From NCBI RefSeq assembly GCF_042643355.1, contig NZ_JBHRSS010000008.1, positions 248,001 to 312,000 of the forward strand: a DNA stretch of 64,000 bases, given 5' to 3'. The notes beneath the pieces were generated by a model. It saw only the letters and a list, made by a program, of their open reading frames with translations. It made no database searches and had not been told where the DNA came from. Positions 15,996 through 24,640 of this stretch are shown here, in pieces. How positions within the stretch are numbered: position 1 is the stretch's first letter; every line of letters begins with the position of its first letter. The position numbers and the translations under genes were made by a program. The DNA is from Salinisphaera aquimarina. Lineage in GTDB: Bacteria > Pseudomonadota > Gammaproteobacteria > Nevskiales > Salinisphaeraceae.

Positions 15996-17465
15996 ATGGC
16001 CGCACATCAAGAAGACGTTGAAGCACTTGTCGCCGAACGCGAATACGAGGCCGGCTTCGTTACCGATCTCGAGTCGGACACGATTGCGCCCGGACTCGAC
16101 GAAGACGTGATTCGTTTCATTTCGGCCAAGAAGAACGAACCTAAATGGATGCTCGACTGGCGCCTTGAAGCCTTCGAGCAGTGGAAGCAGATGCGCACGC
16201 CGAAATGGCCGCACCTTCACTACAAGCCGATCGACTATCAGTCGATCTCGTATTTCTCCGCGCCCAAGCGCGACGAGGACAAGCCCAACAGCCTCGACGA
16301 GGTCGATCCCAAGCTGCTGGATACCTACGCCAAGCTCGGCATTCCGTTGCGTGAGCAGGAAGTGCTGGCCGGCGTCAAGGGCGCATCGAACGTGGCCGTG
16401 GACGCCGTGTTCGACAGCGTGTCGGTCGCGACCACGTTCAAGAAGAAGCTGGCGGAAGCCGGCGTGATCTTCTGTTCGATCTCGGAAGCGATTCAGGAAC
16501 ACCCGGAGCTCATCAAGAAGCATCTCGGCACCGTCGTGCCGCGTGGCGACAATTTCTTTGCCGCGCTGAACGCCGCCGTGTTCACCGACGGCTCGTTCGT
16601 CTATATCCCCAAGGGCGTGAAATGCCCGATGGAGCTGTCCACCTATTTCCGTATCAATGCGGAGAACACGGGCCAGTTCGAGCGCACCCTGATCGTTGCC
16701 GAGGAAGGCAGCCACGTCAGCTATCTGGAAGGCTGTACCGCCCCCCAGCGCGACGAGAACCAACTGCACGCGGCGGTCGTCGAACTGATCGCCGAAACCG
16801 ACGCCGAGATCAAGTACTCGACAGTACAGAACTGGTACCCAGGCGACGAGAACGGCAAGGGTGGCATCTTCAACTTCGTCACCAAGCGCGGCGACTGTCG
16901 CGGCGATCGCTCCAAGATCTCCTGGACGCAGGTCGAGACCGGTTCGGCGATCACCTGGAAATACCCGAGCTGCGTGCTCAACGGCAACGGCTCGGTCGGC
17001 GAGTTCTACTCGGTGGCGGTGACCCGCGGCATGCAGCAGGCCGATACCGGCACCAAGATGATCCACGTGGGTAAGAACACCAAGTCCACGATCATCGCCA
17101 AGGGCATCTCCGCGGCACGCGGCGAGCAGTCGTATCGCGGCCTGGTGAAGATTCTGCCGAGCGCGGACAACGCGCGTAATTTCACCCAGTGCGATTCGCT
17201 GCTCATCGGCGACCAGTGCGGTGCCCACACCTTCCCGTACGTGGAAACCAAGAACTCGTCCGCCAAGCTTGAACACGAGGCCACCACCTCCAAGATCGGT
17301 GAAGACCAGATGTTCTACTGCCTGCAGCGCGGCCTGTCCGAAGAGGACGCGGTCAACCTGATCGTCAACGGCTTCTGCAAGGACGTGTTCAAGGAGTTGC
17401 CGATGGAGTTCGCCGTCGAAGCTCAGAAGCTGCTCAACGTCACGCTCGAGAACGCCGTCGGCTGA
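15996..17465 (+). CDS. sufB: Fe-S cluster scaffold subunit SufB
   Basis: A 489-residue SufB, the scaffold of the SufBC2D complex on which iron-sulfur clusters are built in the cytoplasm. The N-terminal helical region is followed by the long right-handed beta-helix core; FVYIPKGVKCPMELSTYFRI, NWYPGDENGKGGIFNFVTKR and the C-terminal SLLIGDQCGAHTFPYVE are near-identical to known SufB. The Cys in GDQCGAHTFP is the one implicated in cluster assembly. It opens the operon sufBCDS plus a Rieske gene. No iscR-type regulator gene is next to it, and no clear promoter is seen in the 205 bases to the divergent lipoprotein. Confidence 0.97.
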   Translation: MAAHQEDVEALVAEREYEAGFVTDLESDTIAPGLDEDVIRFISAKKNEPKWMLDWRLEAFEQWKQMRTPKWPHLHYKPIDYQSISYFSAPKRDEDKPNSLDEVDPKLLDTYAKLGIPLREQEVLAGVKGASNVAVDAVFDSVSVATTFKKKLAEAGVIFCSISEAIQEHPELIKKHLGTVVPRGDNFFAALNAAVFTDGSFVYIPKGVKCPMELSTYFRINAENTGQFERTLIVAEEGSHVSYLEGCTAPQRDENQLHAAVVELIAETDAEIKYSTVQNWYPGDENGKGGIFNFVTKRGDCRGDRSKISWTQVETGSAITWKYPSCVLNGNGSVGEFYSVAVTRGMQQADTGTKMIHVGKNTKSTIIAKGISAARGEQSYRGLVKILPSADNARNFTQCDSLLIGDQCGAHTFPYVETKNSSAKLEHEATTSKIGEDQMFYCLQRGLSEEDAVNLIVNGFCKDVFKELPMEFAVEAQKLLNVTLENAVG

Positions 17466-17495
17466 CCGTCGGCGTTGTCATCGCGAGAAGTCTCG

Positions 17496-17520
17496 GGCCC
17501 GCGCCGCAAGTGCGCGGGCC
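17496..17520 (+). terminator. Hairpin between sufB and sufC
   Basis: GGCCCGCGC (17496-17504) pairs perfectly with GCGCGGGCC (17512-17520) around a 7-base loop. Only a weak T-rich tail (TGTCCTGTTATT) follows. It may attenuate transcription or protect the 3' end of the sufB message rather than end the operon. Confidence 0.45.
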
Positions 17521-17551
17521 TGTCCTGTTATTAATCCCGATAAAACACTCT

Positions 17552-18313
17552 ATGCTTTCCATCAAGAATCTACATGCCGAGGTCGAGGGCAAGCCCATCC
17601 TGCGTGGCGTCAATCTCGAAATCCCCACCGGCGAAGTGCACGCGATCATGGGGCCGAACGGCTCCGGCAAGTCCACGCTGGCCAGTATTCTCGCCGGTCG
17701 CGAGGACTACGACATCACCGAAGGCAGCGTCACCTACAAGGGCAAGAATCTGCTCGATCTGGATGCCGACGAACGCGCCTGTGAAGGCGTCTTTCTGGGC
17801 TTCCAGTATCCGGTTGAAATCCCGGGCGTATCCAACCTCTACCTGCTGCGCGCGGCCGTGAACGCGCGCCGCAAGTATCGCGGCGAGCCCGAGATCGACG
17901 CGATGGAATTCATGCAGCTGATCGGCGAGAAGATCGCTCATGTCGGCATGAGCATGGACATGGTCAAGCGCGGCGTGAACGAGGATTTCTCCGGCGGCGA
18001 GAAGAAACGCAACGAGATATTCCAGATGCTGGTGCTCGAACCGAGTCTGGCGATTCTCGACGAAACCGATTCCGGCCTCGATATCGACGCCCTCAAGGTC
18101 GTCTCAGACGGCATCAACCGCCTGCGGTCCCCGGAACGCTCGACCGTGCTGGTCACGCATTACAAGCGCCTGCTCGAGCACGTCGTGCCCGATCGCGTGC
18201 ATGTGTTGGCGGCCGGACGGATCATTCGCTCCGGCGGCCCGGAACTGGCCGACACGCTGGAAGCCGAAGGCTACGTCAATCTGGAAACCGACAACGCCGA
18301 CGCCCCCTCATGA
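17552..18313 (+). CDS. sufC: Fe-S assembly ATPase SufC
   Basis: A 253-residue ABC-type ATPase without membrane domains. Walker A is GPNGSGKST (about 33-41), the ABC signature is in NEDFSGGEKKRNEIFQ, and Walker B is LAILDETDSGLD, which is followed by the H-loop VLVTHYKRLL. It powers the SufBC2D scaffold. I start at ATG 17552 (MLSIKNLHAEVEGK), which matches other SufC proteins; the longer frame would begin inside the upstream hairpin. Its stop overlaps the sufD start by four bases. Confidence 0.97.
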   Translation: MLSIKNLHAEVEGKPILRGVNLEIPTGEVHAIMGPNGSGKSTLASILAGREDYDITEGSVTYKGKNLLDLDADERACEGVFLGFQYPVEIPGVSNLYLLRAAVNARRKYRGEPEIDAMEFMQLIGEKIAHVGMSMDMVKRGVNEDFSGGEKKRNEIFQMLVLEPSLAILDETDSGLDIDALKVVSDGINRLRSPERSTVLVTHYKRLLEHVVPDRVHVLAAGRIIRSGGPELADTLEAEGYVNLETDNADAPS

Positions 18314-19638
18314 ACGATATTGCGCCGCTCATCGACCATTATCTGGCCGAATACGCCCGGGTCGAACGCGAACTCGCCGGCAGCGATGCGAGCAAGCGCG
18401 TACGCCAGGCCGAGCTGAAGGCGTTCGCCGAGGCTGGCTTCCCGGATACCCGTATCGAGGACTGGAAATACACCAGCCTTCGCGCGCTGGAGAAGCGCCG
18501 CTTCGAGATCAGCGACGACGCCGGTGATCTGGCCGCGCATGCGCTGGATGAATTCCTGCCGTCCGGGCTGGACGCCTATCGCATCGTCATTGTCGACGGC
18601 CATTTCAACCCGCGCCTGTCCGATCTGGACGAACTGCCCGAGGGCGTCACCGTGCAGTCGTTCGCGGCCTATCTGAACGCCGACGACGACGCCCGCGTCA
18701 AGGCCGAGGAAATCACCGAGCAACCGGGCAGCCTGTCGGCCATGAACGCTGCGTTTGCCACCGACGGCGCCTATGTGGAAATCGCGGCCAACACCGTCGT
18801 TGCCAAACCGTTGCACGTGATCACCCTCGCCAGCGGCGGCCACGAGGACCGTATGGCGCAGGTGCGGCACCGTTTCGTGATGAATCAGAGCAGCGAAGCC
18901 ACCGTCATCGAGCACTACGTGGGTCTGGGCGACAAGCCCTATTTCACCAACGTGGTCACCGAAGCGGTCATGCGCCAGAACGCGCAGCTGACCCGCTGCC
19001 GGGTGCAACAGGAGTCGACGCGTGGTTACCACGTCGCCAGCTTCTTTGCTCATCAGACACGCGACAGCCGCGTGATCAACCACGGTTTTGATCTGGGTGG
19101 CCGTCTGGCGCGTACCGATACCAATACGCGTCTGATCGAAGAAAACGCCGAGATTCATCTCTACGGCGTCTATGCGCCGACCGGGCGCCAGCATATGGAC
19201 AACCATACGCGCGTGGATCACGACACCCAGCACAGCGTGAGCCGGGAAATCTACAAGGGCGTGCTGGCCGATTACGGCCGGGGTGTGTTCAACGGCAAGA
19301 TCATCATTCACAAGCACGCGCAGAAGACCGACTCCGAGCAGTCCTGCGATGCCCTGCTGCTGTCGGACAAGGCCGAGGTCGACGCCAAGCCGGAACTCGA
19401 AATCTACGCCGACGACGTCACCGCGGCCCACGGCTCAACCGTGGGCCAGCTCGACGAGACCGCGGTATTCTATCTACGCAGCCGCGGCGTCAACGAAAGC
19501 GGCGCCCGCGCGATTCTGACCTACAGCTTCGCCAACGCGCTGGTACAGAAGGTCGGCATCGAGCCCGTGGAACGCTTCGTCGAGGCCGCCCTGCTTGCAA
19601 AACTGCCGGGTGGAGAGAACTACGCCGATCTGGCTTGA
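18310..19638 (+). CDS. sufD: Fe-S cluster scaffold subunit SufD
   Basis: A 442-residue SufD, partner of SufB in the SufBC2D scaffold. The N-terminal part contains FPDTRIEDWKYTSLRAL, typical of SufD, and the beta-helix ends with LYGVYAPTGRQHMDNHTRVD, HKHAQKTDSEQSCDALLLSD and GSTVGQLDETAVFYLRSRG, all family hallmarks. The conserved His in QHMDNHT lies at the SufB-SufD interface in known structures. It overlaps sufC by four bases (ATGA) and precedes sufS by 10 bases, so translation is probably coupled. Confidence 0.96.
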   Translation: MNDIAPLIDHYLAEYARVERELAGSDASKRVRQAELKAFAEAGFPDTRIEDWKYTSLRALEKRRFEISDDAGDLAAHALDEFLPSGLDAYRIVIVDGHFNPRLSDLDELPEGVTVQSFAAYLNADDDARVKAEEITEQPGSLSAMNAAFATDGAYVEIAANTVVAKPLHVITLASGGHEDRMAQVRHRFVMNQSSEATVIEHYVGLGDKPYFTNVVTEAVMRQNAQLTRCRVQQESTRGYHVASFFAHQTRDSRVINHGFDLGGRLARTDTNTRLIEENAEIHLYGVYAPTGRQHMDNHTRVDHDTQHSVSREIYKGVLADYGRGVFNGKIIIHKHAQKTDSEQSCDALLLSDKAEVDAKPELEIYADDVTAAHGSTVGQLDETAVFYLRSRGVNESGARAILTYSFANALVQKVGIEPVERFVEAALLAKLPGGENYADLA

Positions 19639-19648
19639 GGCCGCCGCT

Positions 19649-20902
19649 ATGAGTACTGCCACCGCCACGCCGACCCGCCCCCTGTTCGACGCAGAGCGCG
19701 TACGCGCGGATTTTCCGATCCTGTCGGAGCCGCTGGATCAGGGCATGCGGCTGACCTACCTCGACAACGCGGCGACCACGCAGAAGCCGCTGCACGTGAT
19801 TCGCGCCAGCGACGATTACTATCGTCACGCCAACGCCAACGTGCATCGCGCGATACACGCGTTGTCGCAGCGGGCGACACGTGCCTATGAAGGCGCGCGC
19901 GACCGGCTGGTGGATTTCGTCAACGCCGGCTCGCGCGCCGAGATCGTCTACACCCGCGGCACGACCGACGGCATCAACCTCGTGGCTCAGTGCTATGCGC
20001 GGCCCCGGCTCGAGGCCGGCGACGAGATTCTCGTCACCGAACTAGAGCATCATTCCAATATCGTGCCGTGGCAGATCGTGGCCGAGCAGACCGGTGCCAA
20101 GCTCGTGGTCGTGCCGGTCGAGGACGACGGCAGCGTCACGCTCGAGGCGTTCCAGTCGCGCCTGTCCGAGCGCACCGTAATCGTGGGCCTCGCCCATGTG
20201 TCGAACGCGCTGGGCACGGTGCTGCCGGTGGCCGATATGGTCGCCGCCGCACATGCCCACGACGCCGTGGTGATCGTCGACGGCGCCCAGGCCGTCGCCC
20301 ACATGCCGGTGGACGTTCAGGCCTTGGACGTGGATTTCTATGCGTTCTCGGGCCACAAGCTGTTCGGACCGACCGGCATCGGCGCGCTCTACGGCAAACA
20401 GGCCCTGCTCGACGCCATGCCACCCTACCAGGGCGGCGGCGACATGATCGAGACCGTCTCGTTCGAGGGCACGACCTGGAACGAGCTGCCGTACAAGTTC
20501 GAAGCCGGCACGCCGAACATCGCCGGCGCGGCCGCGTTCGGTGCAGCGCTCGAGTACATGGATGGCCTCGATCTCGATGCGATCGCGACCCACGAGCACG
20601 GCCTGCTCGAACGCGCGACCCGGGCGATGCAGGATATAGACGGCCTGCGCATCATCGGCACCGCGCCCGGCAAGGCCGCGATCATCTCCTTCGTCATGGA
20701 CGGCGTGCATGCACACGATATCGGCACACTGCTGGATGAATCCGGCGTGGCCATTCGCACCGGCCATCACTGTGCCATGCCGCTGATGCAGCGTTTCGGC
20801 GTGCCGGCCACCGCGCGCGCCTCGTTCGCCGCCTACAACAACGACGACGACGTCGACGCCCTGATCAAAGGCCTGGAAAGCGTACAGCGCATCTTCGGCT
20901 AG
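19649..20902 (+). CDS. sufS: Cysteine desulfurase SufS
   Basis: A 417-residue group II cysteine desulfurase that takes sulfur from L-cysteine. The PLP lysine lies in FSGHKLFGPTGIGALYG, and the catalytic cysteine is in RTGHHCAMPLMQRFG (about residue 370). The aminotransferase class V start LTYLDNAATTQKP is clear. I start at ATG 19649 (MSTATATPTRPLFDAERVR); the frame extends upstream only by overlapping sufD. Group II enzymes usually need SufE or SufU to accept the persulfide; neither gene follows here. The next gene is a Rieske-type ferredoxin across a 188-base gap. Confidence 0.96.
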   Translation: MSTATATPTRPLFDAERVRADFPILSEPLDQGMRLTYLDNAATTQKPLHVIRASDDYYRHANANVHRAIHALSQRATRAYEGARDRLVDFVNAGSRAEIVYTRGTTDGINLVAQCYARPRLEAGDEILVTELEHHSNIVPWQIVAEQTGAKLVVVPVEDDGSVTLEAFQSRLSERTVIVGLAHVSNALGTVLPVADMVAAAHAHDAVVIVDGAQAVAHMPVDVQALDVDFYAFSGHKLFGPTGIGALYGKQALLDAMPPYQGGGDMIETVSFEGTTWNELPYKFEAGTPNIAGAAAFGAALEYMDGLDLDAIATHEHGLLERATRAMQDIDGLRIIGTAPGKAAIISFVMDGVHAHDIGTLLDESGVAIRTGHHCAMPLMQRFGVPATARASFAAYNNDDDVDALIKGLESVQRIFG

Positions 20903-20970
20903 CCGGACGATCTTCTGCGGATCTTTCCAGCGGTATTCGATATCCTACGAGGCTGGCGGCCAGGCAGGGA

Positions 20971-21053
20971 TCACGCAAAGCCGCCAAGGCGTGAAGAAGA
21001 CGCCGAATCGGCGATCTCATCGCAATCTTCGCGTCCCGGCGCCCCTGGCGTGA
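20971..21053. repeat. Imperfect inverted repeat between sufS and the Rieske gene
   Basis: The left arm starts TCACGCAAAGCCGCC and ends GCGTGAAGA (20971-20997). The right arm, 21026-21053, read as its complement begins TCACGCCAGG and ends CGCGAAGA, so the two match with a few changes. A small GCCGA/TCGGC stem lies in between. The type of sequence (ACGCAAAG...GGCG) resembles dispersed intergenic repeats seen in proteobacteria. It may fold as a long hairpin in the transcript. Confidence 0.5.
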
Positions 21054-21090
21054 AAAGATTTTCTTCTCGCAACCAAAGCAAGAGCAAGCA

Positions 21091-21411
21091 ATGACAGACT
21101 GGGTCGATGTCGCCAAGGACGGCGAACTCAAGGAAGGCCAGTGCCGCGTCGTCGACGTGGACGATGTGATGGTAGCCGTGTTCTACCGCCAAGGCAGCTA
21201 TTACGCCATCGAGGACATGTGCACGCACGACGGCGGCGAACTGGCCAGCGGTGAAATCGAGGGCGACGAAATCATCTGTCCGCGTCACGGCGCCCGTTTC
21301 TGTATCAAGAACGGCAAGGCGCTCACACCGCCCGCCTATGAAGACGTCTACTGCTTCCCCACCCGAGTGGAAGACGGCGTCGTCCAGGTCACCGACGACC
21401 GCTTCGACTGA
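21091..21411 (+). CDS. Rieske-type [2Fe-2S] ferredoxin
   Basis: A 106-residue protein that is one Rieske domain. The two ligand boxes are present: CTHDGGEL (about 48-55) and CPRHGARFCI (about 68-77), giving the C-x-H and C-x-x-H pairs that hold a [2Fe-2S] cluster. It looks like the small ferredoxins of dioxygenase systems (and NirD-like subunits), but no oxygenase is nearby. Genes like this often close proteobacterial SUF operons, where the role is unproven; electron supply for cluster assembly is a possibility. A ribosome-binding site (AAGCAAGAGCAAGCA region) is weak. Confidence 0.88.
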   Translation: MTDWVDVAKDGELKEGQCRVVDVDDVMVAVFYRQGSYYAIEDMCTHDGGELASGEIEGDEIICPRHGARFCIKNGKALTPPAYEDVYCFPTRVEDGVVQVTDDRFD

Positions 21412-21436
21412 CACGCGCACCGCGCGCAGGCGGCTT

Positions 21437-23170
21437 TCAGTCGGCCTCGCGATGATGGCTCACGATCAGATTGGCCGTGGTCCGGTCGCGAAACACATTG
21501 ACCGCCAGTCGATACACCAGAATGTGAACCACACGGTCGTCGAGCAGTGACCCTTGGCCGAAACACATGGCCTCGATCTCCGTGCGCCCGTGCTCGGGCC
21601 GAACGCTCAGCTTCAGATGCTTTTCGCCAACTATACGCTGGCTGACGATGACGAAACGACCGTGAAAAAGCGGCTCGTCGAAGCCCGCGCCCCAAGGACC
21701 GCTCTCGCGCAGCGTCTGGGCCACGTCGAGGCATAATTCCTGCTCTTGCAGCTGACCGTCGGTGATCAGATCGGGCGTGATCATATCCGGCGTGATGCGG
21801 GCCGCGACCGCGGCGTCGAAGCAGGCCCCGAACTCCTCGACCGCGTCCGGCGCCAGCGACAGCCCGGCCGCCTGCGCGTGGCCACCGAACTGGAGAATCA
21901 GCCCCGGCCGCCCGGCATCCACGGCCGCGAGTACATCGCGGATATGCAGGCCCGGTATCGAGCGCGCAGACCCTTTCAGGTGGCCGTGCTCGCCGGGCGC
22001 AAACGCCACCACCGGGCGGTGATGATGCTCGCGCAGCCGGGCGGCGATCAGCCCGACCACCCCTTCATGCCAATCGGCGCGAAACACGGTCAGGCCGGAG
22101 CGCTCGCCCGGCCGTTCGTCGAGCGCGGCGAGTGCTGATTCCGCGTCGCCCTGCATGCGCTGCTGCACGACCTGGCGACGACGGTTGATGGCGGCCAGCT
22201 CGCCGGCCAATACGCGCGCCTGCTCGATATCCGGGTGACGCAGACAGGCGACGCCGATGCGCATGTCCTCGAGCCGGCCGGCAGCATTCAGACGCGGCGC
22301 CAGGGCAAAACCGATATCGGCGGTATCCAGACGACCGGCTTCACGGCCGGCCACTTCGATGAGTGCGGCAATGCCCGGCCGCGCGCGGCCCTGGCGGATC
22401 CGGCGCAGACCCTGACTCACCAGCGTGCGGTTGAGATGATCCAGACGCACGACGTCCGCGACCGTACCAAGCGCGACGAGATCGAGATAACCGTCGAGTT
22501 TCGGCAGCAGCCGATCCGGATCGGCTGCCGCCAGCCGCGCACGAAGCGCGGCCATCAGATAAAAGGCAACGCCGACACCTGCCAGCGACTCGCCCGCAAA
22601 GCCGCAGCCCGGCTGGTTCGGGTTGACGATGGCCTCGGCCGCCGGCAACTGTTCGCCGGGCAGATGATGGTCACAGACCAGCACCTGCCAGCCCGCGACG
22701 TGCGCGGCCTCCACCCCGGCAACGCTGGCGATGCCATTGTCGACGGTCACGATCAGATCACCCGCCTGCCCCGCTCCGACGGCGTCGATCACCCGGGGCG
22801 ACAGCCCGTAGCCGTGGCGCGCGCGGTGTGGAATGAAATAATCGACCTGCGCGGCGCCCATCGCCGTGAGGGCGTCACAGACGAGTGCGGTGCTGGTCGC
22901 GCCGTCGGCATCGAAATCGCCCAGTACGAGGATCCGACGCCCCGTCTCGATGGCGGTGACCAGCAGACCGGTAGCGGCGTCGATATCCTTGAGGTCGCGA
23001 AAATGCGGCAGCGTGCCCAACCGGTAATCGAGCTGGTCCAGGTGCTCGACGCCGCGTCCGGCATAGATACGACGCAGCAGCGGTGACGCAATCGCGCCCA
23101 GCCCGTCGGTCGGCGCCAACGCGCGCTCCACGATCCGCCGTGGGCGCACGCCGTCGGCATCAGCCGTCAT
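21437..23170 (-). CDS. recJ: Single-stranded-DNA-specific 5'-3' exonuclease RecJ
   Basis: A 577-residue RecJ, the same length as in E. coli. The DHH phosphoesterase motifs that bind Mn/Mg are visible: LVLGDFDADGATSTAL (about 80-95), the motif III-like VDNGIAS, and DHHLPGEQLP (about 157-166) with its DHH. The DHHA1 domain shows SARSIPGLHIRDVL and GGHAQAAGLSL. The enzyme works in mismatch repair, base excision and RecFOR recombination. It follows thrC by 33 bases on the same strand (hom-thrC-recJ order, as in several gammaproteobacteria). Confidence 0.96.
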   Translation of the reverse strand: MTADADGVRPRRIVERALAPTDGLGAIASPLLRRIYAGRGVEHLDQLDYRLGTLPHFRDLKDIDAATGLLVTAIETGRRILVLGDFDADGATSTALVCDALTAMGAAQVDYFIPHRARHGYGLSPRVIDAVGAGQAGDLIVTVDNGIASVAGVEAAHVAGWQVLVCDHHLPGEQLPAAEAIVNPNQPGCGFAGESLAGVGVAFYLMAALRARLAAADPDRLLPKLDGYLDLVALGTVADVVRLDHLNRTLVSQGLRRIRQGRARPGIAALIEVAGREAGRLDTADIGFALAPRLNAAGRLEDMRIGVACLRHPDIEQARVLAGELAAINRRRQVVQQRMQGDAESALAALDERPGERSGLTVFRADWHEGVVGLIAARLREHHHRPVVAFAPGEHGHLKGSARSIPGLHIRDVLAAVDAGRPGLILQFGGHAQAAGLSLAPDAVEEFGACFDAAVAARITPDMITPDLITDGQLQEQELCLDVAQTLRESGPWGAGFDEPLFHGRFVIVSQRIVGEKHLKLSVRPEHGRTEIEAMCFGQGSLLDDRVVHILVYRLAVNVFRDRTTANLIVSHHREAD

Positions 23171-23202
23171 TTACGGTCGCGACCGGCGCCGGGCGACCAC
23201 AC

Positions 23203-24591
23203 TCAGTGACGGTTTGCGGCGACGTATTGCTGGACCGCGCCCAATTCGGCCGGCAGCACGTCATAACGCTCTTCGCGGGTCATCAGGTCGTGCATGGTTT
23301 CCGGCAACGGCGCGCCCTCGAAGCCGGCCCGAACCACGGCGTCCTCGAACTTGGCCGGATGCGCAGTCGCCAGCGTGATCATGGGCGTGGTGGCGTCCGC
23401 GCGTGCGCGCTGGGCCGCCCGATAGCCGGTCGCGGTATGTGGGTCCAGCAGTTCGCCGGTGTGCTCGAAGGCCTCTTGAATGACTTCGATGATGGTGTCG
23501 TCGTCGACGCTGTAACTGGAGAACAAGGCGCGCAGCGCGGCCAATGGTGCATCGTCGATTTCCACCGCGCCCTGCTGGAAGCGTACCAGCAAGTCCGCCA
23601 CCGCCGCGCCGTCGCGGTCATAGGCCTCGAACAGCAGACGCTCGAAATTCGACGACACCACGATATCCATCGATGGCGCCAGCGTGGCCTGCAGTTCGTG
23701 CTTGGAGAAATCGTTGTCGGCCAGTGTCCGGTGCAGAATATCGTTGGCGTTGGTCGCGATCACGAACTGCTTGACCGGCAGGCCCATGCGCCGGGCGATA
23801 TAACCAGCAAAGAGATTGCCGAAATTCGCCGACGGCACGGTGAAGCTGACCTCACGGTGCGGCGCGCCCACGGCCACCGCGGCGGCCACGTAATACACCA
23901 CCTGGGCCATGATGCGGGCCCAGTTGATCGAGTTCACCGCAATCAGGCGCGTGCCCTCGAGGAAATTCTGGTCCGCAAAACTGGCCTTGACCATCGCCTG
24001 GGCGTCGTCGAAATTGCCCTCGATGGCGATGTTGTGGACATTGCCATCGAGCACCGTGGTCATCTGTCGGCGCTGAACGGCCGAGACCCGGTTGTGCGGA
24101 TGCAGGATAAAGATATCCAGGTTGTCGCAATGGCGACAGCCCTCGATCGCGGCCGAGCCGGTGTCGCCGGAGGTGGCGCCCATGATCACGGCTTTCTCGT
24201 CACGCTTTTCCAGAAAATGATCGAGAATCCGACCGAGCAGTTGCAGGGCGACGTCCTTGAACGCCAGCGTCGGGCCATGGAACAGCTCGAGCAGATAATG
24301 GTTGCTGTCCAGCTGCTTGAGCGGCACCACGGCATCGTGCTTGAACGTGGCATAGGATTCGTCGATCAGGCGGCGAAACGTGGTGTCGTCGATTTCCCCG
24401 CCCACGAACGGCTTCATCACCCGGAACGCAATCTCGGCATACGGCAGTCCCGCCATTTCGGCGAACTGCTCGGCCGAGAACTGCGGCATCTGTTCGGGCA
24501 CGTAGAGACCGCCATCGCTGGCCATGCCGGTGAGCACCACTTCCTCGAAGTTGAGCACGGGTGCGGCGCCGCGTGTGCTGATATAGCGCAT
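23203..24591 (-). CDS. thrC: Threonine synthase
   Basis: A 462-residue PLP enzyme that converts O-phosphohomoserine to threonine. The start at 24591 gives MRYISTRGAAPVLNFEEVVL, the canonical N-terminus; the longer frame upstream overlaps the end of hom. The PLP lysine is within HGPTLAFKDVALQLLG (about 112), and the glycine-rich phosphate loop is GATSGDTGSAA. The sequence resembles the longer, S-adenosylmethionine-independent type found in Pseudomonas and fungi. It lies 49 bases after hom, forming the threonine branch. Confidence 0.96.
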   Translation of the reverse strand: MRYISTRGAAPVLNFEEVVLTGMASDGGLYVPEQMPQFSAEQFAEMAGLPYAEIAFRVMKPFVGGEIDDTTFRRLIDESYATFKHDAVVPLKQLDSNHYLLELFHGPTLAFKDVALQLLGRILDHFLEKRDEKAVIMGATSGDTGSAAIEGCRHCDNLDIFILHPHNRVSAVQRRQMTTVLDGNVHNIAIEGNFDDAQAMVKASFADQNFLEGTRLIAVNSINWARIMAQVVYYVAAAVAVGAPHREVSFTVPSANFGNLFAGYIARRMGLPVKQFVIATNANDILHRTLADNDFSKHELQATLAPSMDIVVSSNFERLLFEAYDRDGAAVADLLVRFQQGAVEIDDAPLAALRALFSSYSVDDDTIIEVIQEAFEHTGELLDPHTATGYRAAQRARADATTPMITLATAHPAKFEDAVVRAGFEGAPLPETMHDLMTREERYDVLPAELGAVQQYVAANRH

Positions 24592-24640
24592 GAACTGGTT
24601 CCGGTCGCGAAACGGGCGCCGCGACGGCGCCCGCCGGGGT

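Noticed and set aside
15129..17276. 715-codon minus-strand frame through the SUF start and lipoprotein region
   Set aside because: It overlaps sufB, the lipoprotein gene and a terminator, with no coherent domain.
20971..20990. ACGCAAAGCC, a core GEMM riboswitch motif, upstream of the Rieske gene
   Set aside because: The GAAA-capped hairpin and the second arm are missing. It fits better as one arm of an inverted repeat.
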